Source of the DNA: Calidifonticultor sp964387355
Lineage (GTDB): Bacteria > Actinomycetota > Humimicrobiia > Humimicrobiales > Humimicrobiaceae
Direction of reading: 5' to 3'
NCBI GenBank assembly: GCA_964387355.1
Contig: CAYLWJ010000074.1
Coordinates: forward strand, 1-19,073
DNA: 19,073 bases
Shown here: positions 5,786 to 14,588 of the stretch, piece after piece
Layout: every line of letters starts with the position of its first letter
How positions within the stretch are numbered: the first letter of the stretch is position 1
Program-made: the position numbers and the translations under genes
Notes under the pieces: model-generated
What the model saw: the letters and a program-made list of their open reading frames with translations, nothing else
The model's database searches: none
Told to the model about the DNA's origin: nothing

Positions 5786-8617
5786 ATGAAAAAAAGTAAA
5801 AAAGGCTTTATATTTGGCTGTCTTATTTTTTTTGTATTAATAATAATTATTTTCTTATTTATTGGAATTATTGGAGGTTTTTTATACCTAAGAACAATTC
5901 CAAAGCTTGAGGATTTAACACCTTCGGAAATTGCTGAGACTTCAAAAGTTTATGCATTAGATGGCACTCTTTTAACAGAATTTCATGCTGCTGAAAATAG
6001 GGAGATTATTCCATTTGATAAAATGTCAGATAATATAAAAAATGCTGTGGTTGCAGTTGAAGATAAAAGATTTTATGAACATACAGGAGTAGATTATAAA
6101 AGAATAATTGGGGCACTTATCGCTGATATTAGAAGTGGCACTGCTGCACAAGGTGCAAGCACAATTACAATGCAGTATGTAAAGAATGTATACTTTTCAC
6201 CAGAAAAAACCTTAAGAAGAAAAATAAATGAAGCTCTTATAGCCATACAAATTGAGCGTAATTATACAAAAGACAAAATTTTAGAAATGTATTTAAATAC
6301 AATTTACTTTGGTTCAGGCGCTTATGGGGTAGAAAAAGCATCACAAATTTATTTTGGAAAACACGCAAGTGACCTTGACATTGCACAAGCAGCTCTTCTT
6401 GCAGGATTAATCAGAGCCCCTGAAGTATATAACCCTTTTAATAATATTGATAAAGCTAAAGTAAGAAGAAATATCGTTTTAAAGCTAATGTATGACCAGG
6501 ACAAAATTACAAAAGAACAATACCTTAAGGCATTATCAACTGAAATAATTCTTAACAAAGAATCAATAAACTCTGACTTATCTAACCAAAATAGAACTGC
6601 ACCTTATTTTATTGATTTTGTTAAACAGCAGTTATATGAAAAGAAATTTACTGATAGAGATGTTTTTAAAGGTGGATTAAGAATATACACAACATTAGAT
6701 TTAAGTTTGCAAAAAAAAGCTGAAGAAGCAATAAAGACTATTTTCCCTCAGGATCCAGGACCTTCATATGGTTTAATTTCAGTAGACCCCAATAATGGAT
6801 ACATATATGCATTAGTTGGGGGCAAAGATTATAATAAAAATAAATTCAATGTAATTACTCAAGGAAAAAGACAGCCTGGTTCTATATTTAAAGTTCCAGT
6901 TTTAATGGAATCAATAAGACAGCATCTTAGCCCAAATGACAAATATAATCCAAATGGTCCTATAACAATAGATATGCCTTCTGGTCCTGATTGGGTAGTT
7001 GAAAATTATGGCAACGAAAGATTTGATACTAATGAAATGACAGTTATTAATGCTACAATACATTCAGTTAATGTTGTATATGCTCAACTCATAATGAAAG
7101 TTGGCGCTAAAAATGTGGAAAAACTTCTTTCTGATATGGAAATTTATGATATTGGAAGTAATCCAGCCATTGCACTTGGTGGACTAGAAAATGGCATCTC
7201 CCCTTTAGATGTTTCAAAAATATTCTCTACGCTTGCAAATAATGGAATATACAGACAACCAGTTTGTATTTTAAAAATTACAGATTCTGTAGGAAATGTT
7301 TTATATGAATATAATCCTGATTTAAACAAAAAGGTTATTTTAGATGAACCAAGCGCATATTACACAACAAAAATTCTCCAAAGGGTTATAACTGAAGGTA
7401 CAGGAAAAAGAGCAAACATAGGCAGGCCTGCTGCAGGCAAAACTGGTACTACTAGTGACTATAGAGATGCATGGTTCGGAGGCTACACGCCTGAGCTCAC
7501 TACTGTTGTATGGATGGGTTATTTAGAGTCTAATAAGCCTATGGAAAAAATTGATGGTAGAACAGTTGTTGGTGGGTCATTCCCAGCAGAAATATGGCGT
7601 GAATTTATGTCTGCTGCATTAAAAGATAAACCAATATCAGAATTTAAATCTCCTAATGGTGAATTAGTTGATGTTCAAGTTTGCCTTGAATCAGGACTTC
7701 TTCCAACATTTTGGTGTCCGAAGGAGTCTATAGGTTATATGATTTTTACCAAAGGAAAAGAACCAAAAGAATATTGCAATATACATAATAAAGTTCTAGT
7801 CCCAGATGTAATAGGAAAAGATATAAATGAGGCAAAACAAATTTTAGAGCAGCTAAATTTTGTTATTTCAGAGGTTTTTGAATTTAATGATACATATAAT
7901 GAAAACATTGTTTTTAAAACAGAGCCAAACTCAGGTATAATTTTAGAGTCATTAAGTAATGAGCCATTAAGCATTACACTATATATTAGCAAAGGTTTGG
8001 AAACTATTGAACTTCCAAACTTTTATGGGGCTTTAAAAGAAAATGCAATTAAAATACTGCAAAGTTTAAAATTCCAAAATATTGAAATTGTTTATGATTA
8101 CAACGACACTCAACCTATTGATTATATATTTAATCAGGATCCACAACAAGGAACAAAAGTAAATAAAAATACAAAAATAACTTTATACGTCAGCAAGGGC
8201 GAAAACCCAGAAGGTGTTGTTCCAGATTTAATAGGACTTAATGAAAGTGATGCAGTAAAGAAATTAAATGAAGCTGGATTTAAAAATATAAATATAATTT
8301 ATGAAGAAAGTGATAAAGATATAGGCATTGTAATTTGGCAATCTGTTCAATCAGGAGTTAATTACCTAAAAACACAACAAGTTACCATAAAAATTAGTCT
8401 TGGAATTAAAGTCCCAAATGTAGTTGGAATGGGAAAAAACAGCGCTAAAAATCTTTTAGAAAGTCTTGGGTTTATAGTAAAAATTTTACCTGACTCAACA
8501 GCAATTGGAAAAGTTATTAACCAAATACCACCAGGCAATACTTATTTAAGCTATGGTTCTATTATTGAAATTACCATAGAGACAACTAGTGAAACTTCCA
8601 GCAATACGGAAACATAA
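5786..8617 (+). CDS. Class A penicillin-binding protein (PBP1A-like) with four PASTA domains
   Basis: This is a bifunctional peptidoglycan synthase acting outside the membrane: it polymerises glycan from lipid II and crosslinks the peptides. An N-terminal membrane helix lies at about 8-35. A GT51 glycosyltransferase domain follows, with catalytic Glu92 in EDKRF and the QGASTITMQ segment. The transpeptidase has the active serine in SIFK (Ser366-Lys369), SVN at 427-429 and KTG at 552-554. Four PASTA repeats follow, beginning near residues 670, 742, 811 and 876, several of them starting with a VPDV/VPNV-type motif; in related proteins these bind muropeptides or the cell wall. At 943 residues it is long because of the PASTA tail. 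It is the only plus-strand gene in the window and ends 24 bases from the convergent U32 gene. No good Shine-Dalgarno precedes the ATG (AAAGAG directly abuts it), but no other in-frame start lies before the membrane helix. Confidence 0.96.
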   Translation: MKKSKKGFIFGCLIFFVLIIIIFLFIGIIGGFLYLRTIPKLEDLTPSEIAETSKVYALDGTLLTEFHAAENREIIPFDKMSDNIKNAVVAVEDKRFYEHTGVDYKRIIGALIADIRSGTAAQGASTITMQYVKNVYFSPEKTLRRKINEALIAIQIERNYTKDKILEMYLNTIYFGSGAYGVEKASQIYFGKHASDLDIAQAALLAGLIRAPEVYNPFNNIDKAKVRRNIVLKLMYDQDKITKEQYLKALSTEIILNKESINSDLSNQNRTAPYFIDFVKQQLYEKKFTDRDVFKGGLRIYTTLDLSLQKKAEEAIKTIFPQDPGPSYGLISVDPNNGYIYALVGGKDYNKNKFNVITQGKRQPGSIFKVPVLMESIRQHLSPNDKYNPNGPITIDMPSGPDWVVENYGNERFDTNEMTVINATIHSVNVVYAQLIMKVGAKNVEKLLSDMEIYDIGSNPAIALGGLENGISPLDVSKIFSTLANNGIYRQPVCILKITDSVGNVLYEYNPDLNKKVILDEPSAYYTTKILQRVITEGTGKRANIGRPAAGKTGTTSDYRDAWFGGYTPELTTVVWMGYLESNKPMEKIDGRTVVGGSFPAEIWREFMSAALKDKPISEFKSPNGELVDVQVCLESGLLPTFWCPKESIGYMIFTKGKEPKEYCNIHNKVLVPDVIGKDINEAKQILEQLNFVISEVFEFNDTYNENIVFKTEPNSGIILESLSNEPLSITLYISKGLETIELPNFYGALKENAIKILQSLKFQNIEIVYDYNDTQPIDYIFNQDPQQGTKVNKNTKITLYVSKGENPEGVVPDLIGLNESDAVKKLNEAGFKNINIIYEESDKDIGIVIWQSVQSGVNYLKTQQVTIKISLGIKVPNVVGMGKNSAKNLLESLGFIVKILPDSTAIGKVINQIPPGNTYLSYGSIIEITIETTSETSSNTET

Positions 8618-8643
8618 AGTAGTACCTAAGCCGGAAACTTTTT
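8616..8643 (+). terminator. Possible weak terminator between convergent genes
   Basis: AAAGT at 8616-8620, overlapping the stop codon, can pair with ACTTT at 8637-8641, and a run of T at 8639-8643 overlaps and follows the second arm. A CC/GG pair inside the loop may add stability. The stem is short and interrupted, so this is only a candidate; the whole gap to the convergent gene is 24 bases. Confidence 0.22.
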
Positions 8644-11197
8644 AAATAACTTTTCTATAGAAATGACCTCTTGTATACTCTTTAAAAATATTTTTATTTA
8701 TAGCATTATTAAGTAAAAGGGCAAACTCCTGTCTTTTACTGCTTTGCAGCAAATAAGCTGCTTTTTTATAATAAGTAATTAAATTTATAATCTCATTAAT
8801 ATTTAAGGTCCTTGAATCTAAATAAAAATTAACAATATTTTTATTAAAAAAATCTTCTAAATCAAATAAATTACAAATTTTTTTTGAATTTAAAAAAACA
8901 AGATTACCCTGCCAATCAAAATCTATTTTAAATTTATATCCTTTTTTATCCTCCAAGTAATAACAATTCTCTAAAGAGTTATTATCTATAAGATTATAGC
9001 TGTGTTTTTTTGTAGATGAGTAATTATTTTTATTTTGAAATAACTGCTTTAAAAAACTATTATTTATTCTTGAAATCATAACAGGAATATAACCATAGCT
9101 ATAAACACCTAATTTTATATCATTAATTTTATTTAAATTATTTTTATTTAAAACACACTCATTGTTATCAATTATTGTTTTAACTTCTAATAGGTCAAGT
9201 TCTGGAGAAATTAAAAAATAGCTAAAATTAATATAATTTAAATTCAAATTTGGTAAATTTAAAAAAAATTTAACTGAAAAAGAATTAAATAGGTTAAAAG
9301 CCCAGTCTACCAAAATATTAATTTTTTTATCAATTTTATGTGGATAAACCAAGCAAATTTCATTAATAACTTTTAAAACTCCAAAATTTGAAATTGAAAA
9401 GCCTTTAAAACCTATGTTTAACAATTTCAGAATAATATTTTTTAAATTATTTAGCTGCTCGTCATAAACAATTTGCGGTAGCTTAATAAAAACATTGTCA
9501 AAATTAGAAATATCTAAATTTAAAATATCTTTAACGGAACCTTTAATACTAACTTTAGTATCAATATCTTTAATATAATTAAAATCATTAATTACTATAT
9601 AGTTTATATAACTAGGTTTATATTTTACCAACTCTTTTAAGTGATTAGCAGAATATATTTCTACAGCAATTGAAAAATTATTTTCATGATTTACAGCTTT
9701 TACATCTTTTACAGTTTTTACAGTTTTTACAGCTTCATCTTTTATAGTATTATTTTTGTCTTTTATAATGTTTTTAAGACTTATATCAATATTTTTAATT
9801 ACTGATTTTTTAAATTCATTTAATTTTATATCTATTTCTATATTTGTTGCTATTTTGTTTATTATTTTCTTTTTGATTATGCCATTTTTATATAAACTTT
9901 TTGCTTCTTCATCAAGATTTACATCAAATATCTTAAATACCCTATCATTTAAATTACATCTAATATTTTTTGACAACCTAATTGCATATAAGAATTTTCC
10001 AGATTTTTGTCCTAAAAAAACAACTTCATTAACTTTGACTTGTTCATTTCCTTTTTTAGTCCAAATTTCAAGTATATCATTTGTATTAACCTCCCAATTG
10101 CTTTTTAATTCAATAATCATTGAATTTGCATTTTTTTCAACACTTGTTATTCTTCCTAAAAAATTCCCAGTACTGCCTGATTTTTTTAAAAATATTATAT
10201 CTGAAGGATATTTATCTAAAAAATAACCTTCATATAAGTTTCTTGAGAAAACCTGCATTATCTTAAACAAATCTTTATTATCTATTTTAAAATCGTAAAT
10301 GTTAGAAGCAATACCACTAAAAACAGCATTATTTGATTGCAATTTAGAAAAATCATAATCTGTAGAAAATAATTTATAACACAAATCTATATATTTTCTG
10401 TAAATTTTTGTAATTATCCCAACATAGTCAGCTGTCTTCATTCTGCCTTCGATCTTTAAAGCATTAACACCGCTTAAAATTATTTTAGGCAGTAAATTAA
10501 GTGTAAAGAGATCAGATTTGCTCAATATATATAATTCTTCAGAAGATAAATCTTTAAATTTAGAATTAAAAACTTTGTACTTCATTCTACATGGCTGAGT
10601 ACACCTGCCTCGATTTCCGCTTCTTACCCCAGTAAAAGAGCTAAAATAACAACTGCCTGAATAAGAATAACAGCAAGCCCCATGAGCAAAAATCTCTATC
10701 TCAAGAAGGTTTTTCTCTGTAATATTTTTAATTTCTTCAAGAGTCATTTCTCTAGCAAGTATGACCCTTTTAAAGTCTAATTCTTTTAAAAACTCAACTG
10801 ATTTTAAATTATGAATATTTAACTGTGTACTTGCATGAATTCTAATGTCAGGTATTTCCTTTAAAAATAATGATTTTATTAAATAAAACAAACCTAAATC
10901 CTGTAGTATTATTCCGTCGTTACAAAAAGATAAATATTCGTTTAAGAATAGTAAGACATCTTTTATTTCAGAATCTTTTATAAGGGTATTTAAGGCAATA
11001 TATACCTTTACACCATAATCGTGAGCAGTATTTACTGCTTTTTTTAGCATTTTTAAATCAAAATTATCTGCATATGCACGTGCGCTATATTTATTATAGC
11101 CAAGATAAACTGCATCAGCTCCGGCATTAATTGAAGCAATTAAACTATCCCAATTACCAGCAGGGCTCACTAGTTCTATTTTTTTTATCAATTTCAC
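8642..11197 (-). CDS. U32 family protein (peptidase U32/RNA hydroxylation type), long form
   Basis: This belongs to the U32 family, once described as collagenase-like peptidases. Members such as E. coli TrhP and RlhA are now linked to hydroxylation of tRNA uridine or 23S rRNA cytidine, and use conserved cysteines thought to hold an Fe-S cluster. The N-terminal barrel starts ELVSPAGNWDSL, with HASTQLNIHN near 121-130. The Cys cluster is HGACCYSYSGSCYF to SGNRGRCTQPCR, with Cys176, Cys183, Cys199 and Cys203 in the conserved positions. IEGRMKTADYV follows. A low-complexity linker with a VK repeat (about 488-503) leads to a second barrel-like half (about 508-740) without the Cys cluster, resembling the long RlhA-like members. 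The start is GTG, 13 bases after argH stops, with only a weak ribosome site. It is the likely last gene of the arginine transcript. Whether it acts on tRNA, rRNA or protein cannot be told from sequence. Confidence 0.9.
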   Translation of the reverse strand: MKLIKKIELVSPAGNWDSLIASINAGADAVYLGYNKYSARAYADNFDLKMLKKAVNTAHDYGVKVYIALNTLIKDSEIKDVLLFLNEYLSFCNDGIILQDLGLFYLIKSLFLKEIPDIRIHASTQLNIHNLKSVEFLKELDFKRVILAREMTLEEIKNITEKNLLEIEIFAHGACCYSYSGSCYFSSFTGVRSGNRGRCTQPCRMKYKVFNSKFKDLSSEELYILSKSDLFTLNLLPKIILSGVNALKIEGRMKTADYVGIITKIYRKYIDLCYKLFSTDYDFSKLQSNNAVFSGIASNIYDFKIDNKDLFKIMQVFSRNLYEGYFLDKYPSDIIFLKKSGSTGNFLGRITSVEKNANSMIIELKSNWEVNTNDILEIWTKKGNEQVKVNEVVFLGQKSGKFLYAIRLSKNIRCNLNDRVFKIFDVNLDEEAKSLYKNGIIKKKIINKIATNIEIDIKLNEFKKSVIKNIDISLKNIIKDKNNTIKDEAVKTVKTVKDVKAVNHENNFSIAVEIYSANHLKELVKYKPSYINYIVINDFNYIKDIDTKVSIKGSVKDILNLDISNFDNVFIKLPQIVYDEQLNNLKNIILKLLNIGFKGFSISNFGVLKVINEICLVYPHKIDKKINILVDWAFNLFNSFSVKFFLNLPNLNLNYINFSYFLISPELDLLEVKTIIDNNECVLNKNNLNKINDIKLGVYSYGYIPVMISRINNSFLKQLFQNKNNYSSTKKHSYNLIDNNSLENCYYLEDKKGYKFKIDFDWQGNLVFLNSKKICNLFDLEDFFNKNIVNFYLDSRTLNINEIINLITYYKKAAYLLQSSKRQEFALLLNNAINKNIFKEYTRGHFYRKVI
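9690..9734. repeat. Five tandem 9-bp units inside the U32 gene
   Basis: Units of the form tttacagNt repeat five times at 9690, 9699, 9708, 9717 and 9726 with one or two changes each (tttacagct, tttacatct, tttacagtt twice, tttacagct). On the minus strand they encode AVK, TVK, TVK, DVK and AV(N). The 9-base unit keeps the frame, so copy number changes would only alter linker length. Confidence 0.8.
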
Positions 11198-11210
11198 TTA
11201 AGATACTTCA

Positions 11211-12686
11211 TTATTTTAAATATTTATCCACAACTTCATTAAAATCAGGAATTTTTTTCAATAAATTTTGAAATCTATATTTAAATGCTGAAATTTCTCC
11301 TTCTGCTTTTAAAAGATTATTTTTAACTGAAGATATAGAGGTTCCGCAATCAGTAACTTTTGAATTAATACAACTTTCTAATTCAATAGAAGTATAAAAA
11401 TCATTATCAAATAAAACTGAAAATTCTTTTAGCTTCTCCAATTTTATATCATTGAGCCTTAAATTATTTTCAATACAATAAGATACAAGTTTTCCTATGA
11501 TTTTATGAGCTTCTCTAAATTCCAGACCTTTTTTTACCAGATAATCCGCAGCATCTGTTGCCTCAATATACCCAGACAAGCAACTTTCTTTTAATTTTGC
11601 CTTATTAAATTCAATACCTTTTAAAACCTCAGAAAATATTTTAAGACTAGCTGATGTTTCATCTAATACATTAAATAAAATTTTCTTATCCTCTTGCAAA
11701 TCACTATCATAAGTAAGTGGTATTGCTTTCAGTAGAGTTAAAATTTGTACTAAACTACCTATAACAAGAGAACACTTTCCTCTAATAAGTTCTAGGATAT
11801 CTGGATTTTTTTTCTGTGGCATTATACTGCTGCCAGTACAGAATGAATCATCTATATTAATATAGGAAAATTCCTGAGTATTAAAAATTATAAGGTCCTC
11901 AGCAAATCTGCTTAAATTTTGCATAATTATATTACAAGTGTAAATAAAATCTATTATATATTCCCTGTTGCTTACAATATCCATACTATTTGAAGCAATA
12001 AATTTAAACTTTAAAATTTCTGCTATAAGCTTTCTATTTATAGCATATCCACTGCCTACACATGCTGCAGCACCTATAGGCAGGAAATTACAAGTTTCAA
12101 AATTTACAAATAATTTTTCTATACACCGTTTAAACTTTTCAAAATAAGCTAAAAAATAATGAGCAACAAGCACAGGTTGGGCTTTTTGCATATGGGTATA
12201 TGCGGGAAATACCAAATCTAAGTTTTTATTTGCTTTTAAAAGTAAAACACTCTGCAGTTCTAAAACAAGATTAATTATATCAGCAATAGCATTTTTTAAA
12301 AAAAGTAACTCATCTAGAACAATTTGGTCATTTCTGCTTCTTCCTGTATGAATTTTATAAGCAATTTTGCCAATAATTTTTTCAAGTTCAAATTCAACTA
12401 AGCTATGAACATCTTCATAACTATCATAATCAATATTGCCTTCCTCAATTTTATTTTTTAAAACTTTTAAAGCTTTAATAATCTCTTTAAGTTCACTTTT
12501 TGTTAAAATTCCAATGTCTTCAAGCCCAATAACATATGCAGCTGTTCCAATAAGATCTTGGGCATATAGTTTTTTATCAATTTTAATTGATGACGTAAAT
12601 TTTTCAGCATCAATACTTGGATTTTTACTTATTCTTCCTGCCCAGATTTTCTTTTGTTTATTATTTTGTTTACTATTTTTAAACAT
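11211..12686 (-). CDS. argH: Argininosuccinate lyase
   Basis: This enzyme splits argininosuccinate into arginine and fumarate, the last step of arginine synthesis, and normally works as a cytoplasmic homotetramer. The fumarase/aspartase superfamily signature GSSIMPQKKNPD is at residues 285-296, including the catalytic serine loop. TGRSRNDQ and THMQKAQPV, which bind substrate and include the catalytic His region, lie upstream, and the N-terminal KIWAGRISKNPS matches the family's WGGRF start. At 491 residues it is slightly longer than the usual 460 or so, with a short Lys/Asn/Gln-rich N-terminal tail. The ATG has a GGAAAG ribosome site five bases upstream. It lies 16 bases after argG and 13 before the U32 gene, so all three are probably on one transcript. 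Confidence 0.97.
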   Translation of the reverse strand: MFKNSKQNNKQKKIWAGRISKNPSIDAEKFTSSIKIDKKLYAQDLIGTAAYVIGLEDIGILTKSELKEIIKALKVLKNKIEEGNIDYDSYEDVHSLVEFELEKIIGKIAYKIHTGRSRNDQIVLDELLFLKNAIADIINLVLELQSVLLLKANKNLDLVFPAYTHMQKAQPVLVAHYFLAYFEKFKRCIEKLFVNFETCNFLPIGAAACVGSGYAINRKLIAEILKFKFIASNSMDIVSNREYIIDFIYTCNIIMQNLSRFAEDLIIFNTQEFSYINIDDSFCTGSSIMPQKKNPDILELIRGKCSLVIGSLVQILTLLKAIPLTYDSDLQEDKKILFNVLDETSASLKIFSEVLKGIEFNKAKLKESCLSGYIEATDAADYLVKKGLEFREAHKIIGKLVSYCIENNLRLNDIKLEKLKEFSVLFDNDFYTSIELESCINSKVTDCGTSISSVKNNLLKAEGEISAFKYRFQNLLKKIPDFNEVVDKYLK

Positions 12687-12702
12687 CTTAACTTTCCGAT
12701 TC

Positions 12703-13917
12703 TTAATACTTTATTAAACCTTTTTTACCTAATATTTCGTAAGGATAGCCCCATAATTTTATAAAGCTTTCAGAGTGTTTTGGATCAAAAACATCTCCTT
12801 TATCATAAGTTGCAAGACTTTTATCATATAAAGAATACTTTGATTTGCGCCCACAAATACTGAAATTTTTATATTCTAACTTAATCTTAACAACACCACT
12901 TACAAACTCTTGACTTGCTAAAATAAAGCTTTTTAGACAATTCATCAATGGGGTAAACCATAACCCATAATAGACAAGTTCTGACATTTTCTCTTCTACT
13001 AAATATTTATAGTGTAAAAGTTCTCTATCAAAAACTAAACTTTCAAGATGTCTGTGTGCTTCAATAAGAACATTTGCTGCAGGTGCTTCATAAATTTCCC
13101 TTGATTTAATTCCTACTAGCCTATTTTCAACCATATCTGTTCTTCCAATACCATACTTTCCTGCAATAATATTTATGTCTTTAATAATATTTTGGAAGCT
13201 GTTTTTTTTATTATTTATTGAAACAGGAACTCCTTTATCAAATTCAATTTCAATATATTCATATTGACCTGGTTTAGCTGTAATTTTTGTCCACTCAAAT
13301 ATTTCTTCTGGAGGTTCAACCCATGGGTCTTCAAGCATACCACATTCAATGCTTCTACCCCATAAGTTTTCATCAATGCTGTAAGGTGATTTTTTTGTTA
13401 CTTTAATTTCTATATTATTCTTTTTTGCATATTCTATTTCCTCTTCACGGGTTAATTTCCATTCCCTCAAAGGTGCAATTATTTTTAAGTTCGGATTTAA
13501 ACTCCTTATACCTACATCAAATCTAACCTGATCATTCCCCTTAGCTGTACAGCCATGGGCAATTGCTAAAGCTTTTTCTTCTAATGCAACTTCAACTAAC
13601 TTTTTTACAATTAAAGGCCTTGCAAGAGCTGTAGCTAAAACATAATTTTTTTCATATTTTAAGTTAGCCATTAATGCAAGTCTTATAAAATCATTAACAA
13701 ACTCTTCTTTTGCATCAACTATCATTGATTTTAAAGCACCATTTCTTATTGCTCTTTCTTTAGCTTCTAAAAGATCATCTGGTTGACCACAATCTATTAA
13801 AACGGCAACAACATCCAATTTATAGTTTTCTTTAATCCATTTAATTGAAACAGAAGTATCAAGTCCTCCAGAATATGCAAGTACTGCCTTATTTTGAATT
13901 TCATCTTTTACTGTCAT
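12703..13917 (-). CDS. argG: Argininosuccinate synthase
   Basis: This enzyme joins citrulline and aspartate using ATP to make argininosuccinate, the penultimate step of arginine synthesis. The PP-loop AYSGGLDTS at 14-22 binds ATP. GCTAKGNDQVRFD, SPYSIDENLWGRSIECG and GRTDMVENRLVGIKSREIYE are all typical of ArgG. The length of 404 residues is normal. The ATG at 13917 has AAGGA about 13 bases upstream, farther than usual, but the protein starts at the expected distance before the PP-loop, so I keep this start. It follows argR after 77 bases and precedes argH by 16. Confidence 0.97.
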   Translation of the reverse strand: MTVKDEIQNKAVLAYSGGLDTSVSIKWIKENYKLDVVAVLIDCGQPDDLLEAKERAIRNGALKSMIVDAKEEFVNDFIRLALMANLKYEKNYVLATALARPLIVKKLVEVALEEKALAIAHGCTAKGNDQVRFDVGIRSLNPNLKIIAPLREWKLTREEEIEYAKKNNIEIKVTKKSPYSIDENLWGRSIECGMLEDPWVEPPEEIFEWTKITAKPGQYEYIEIEFDKGVPVSINNKKNSFQNIIKDINIIAGKYGIGRTDMVENRLVGIKSREIYEAPAANVLIEAHRHLESLVFDRELLHYKYLVEEKMSELVYYGLWFTPLMNCLKSFILASQEFVSGVVKIKLEYKNFSICGRKSKYSLYDKSLATYDKGDVFDPKHSESFIKLWGYPYEILGKKGLIKY

Positions 13918-13980
13918 AGCTATTGAAAAATCCTTTCTTCTAAAAAATTCTTACTAATTTTTTAAACTTTATATATCTTA

Positions 13981-13996
13981 AAATGCTTAAATGCTT
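13981..13996. repeat. 8-bp tandem repeat at the argR 3' end
   Basis: aaatgctt occurs twice with an 8-base period at 13981-13988 and 13989-13996, reaching into the argR stop codon, and aaaatg follows. The same octamer is part of the 12-bp repeat between hyaB and hyaC. No function can be assigned. Confidence 0.45.
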
Positions 13997-14450
13997 AAAA
14001 TGTTTTAAAAAGCTCAGTAATTTTTTGAGCACTTTCATTATTTTCTGCTACACAAATTATCGTATCATCACCCGCAACAGTTCCTAATATTTCTTTAAAA
14101 TTTGAACCATCCACAACTGCAGCTACTCCTTGAGCTTCACCTGGATTTGTTTTAATAACAATTATATTATTTGCTATTTGAACCGATATAACACTTTCCT
14201 TAAATTTAATTTTTAACTTGTTTAGACCATATTTTGGATCGCTGAAGTAATTGTTACTAAAAGCATAAAATTCATTTTTAGAAGCATCCCTTACTTTAAT
14301 TACATTTAAATACTGAATATCCCTAGACACTGTTGCCTGAGTTACTTCAAAACCTCTTTTTTTCAGTTCCTTTATTAAATTTTCCTGAGAAGTTATTTTA
14401 TTGTTAGAAATTAATTCTCTAATTGCCTTTAATCTTAAACTTCTAGACAT
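13995..14450 (-). CDS. argR: Arginine repressor ArgR
   Basis: This is an arginine-responsive DNA-binding regulator, hexameric in known members, that represses arginine synthesis when arginine is abundant. The N-terminal winged-helix part (about 1-70) contains TQATVSRDI at 37-45, the family's DNA recognition helix. The C-terminal part (about 80-151) makes the hexamer and binds arginine; GTVAGDDTIICV at 123-134 holds the paired Asp residues that contact arginine. The length of 151 residues is normal. The ATG is preceded by AAGGG at a good distance. It sits between argF and argG, as in the actinobacterial argCJBDFRGH cluster, and probably regulates its own transcript. Confidence 0.97.
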   Translation of the reverse strand: MSRSLRLKAIRELISNNKITSQENLIKELKKRGFEVTQATVSRDIQYLNVIKVRDASKNEFYAFSNNYFSDPKYGLNKLKIKFKESVISVQIANNIIVIKTNPGEAQGVAAVVDGSNFKEILGTVAGDDTIICVAENNESAQKITELFKTF

Positions 14451-14531
14451 TAAATCCCTTTTTACTAATTGCTAAAATTTTTAAATTAATTTACATTCTT
14501 TAAATTATTTTTAACTAATCTTTAATTTATA

Positions 14532-14563
14532 TCTATAATTTATATTTATAATTTAATTATAGA
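14532..14563. promoter_or_regulatory. Inverted repeat upstream of argR, possible operator
   Basis: In the 138-base gap between argF and argR, tctataatt (14532-14540) is matched by its exact reverse complement aattataga (14555-14563). Inside it sits a perfect 7-1-7 palindrome, tataattTaattata (14547-14561), and tataattta occurs twice 13 bases apart. ArgR operators are AT-rich paired palindromes, so this is a candidate for autoregulation. It does not match the E. coli or Bacillus ARG box closely and may instead be a hairpin or part of a promoter. Confidence 0.35.
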
Positions 14564-14588
14564 TTAAGCACATAAATTTAAACACACA

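Noticed and set aside
9756..10226. Plus-strand open frame of 156 codons inside the U32 gene
   Set aside because: It is antisense to a well-supported gene, has a hydrophobic Phe/Ile-rich composition expected of the complement of AT-rich coding sequence, and has no recognisable domain.
12436..12717. Plus-strand open frame of 93 codons antisense to the argH start
   Set aside because: It overlaps the conserved N-terminus of argH and the end of argG, and its Leu/Ser/Phe-rich sequence looks like a shadow frame.
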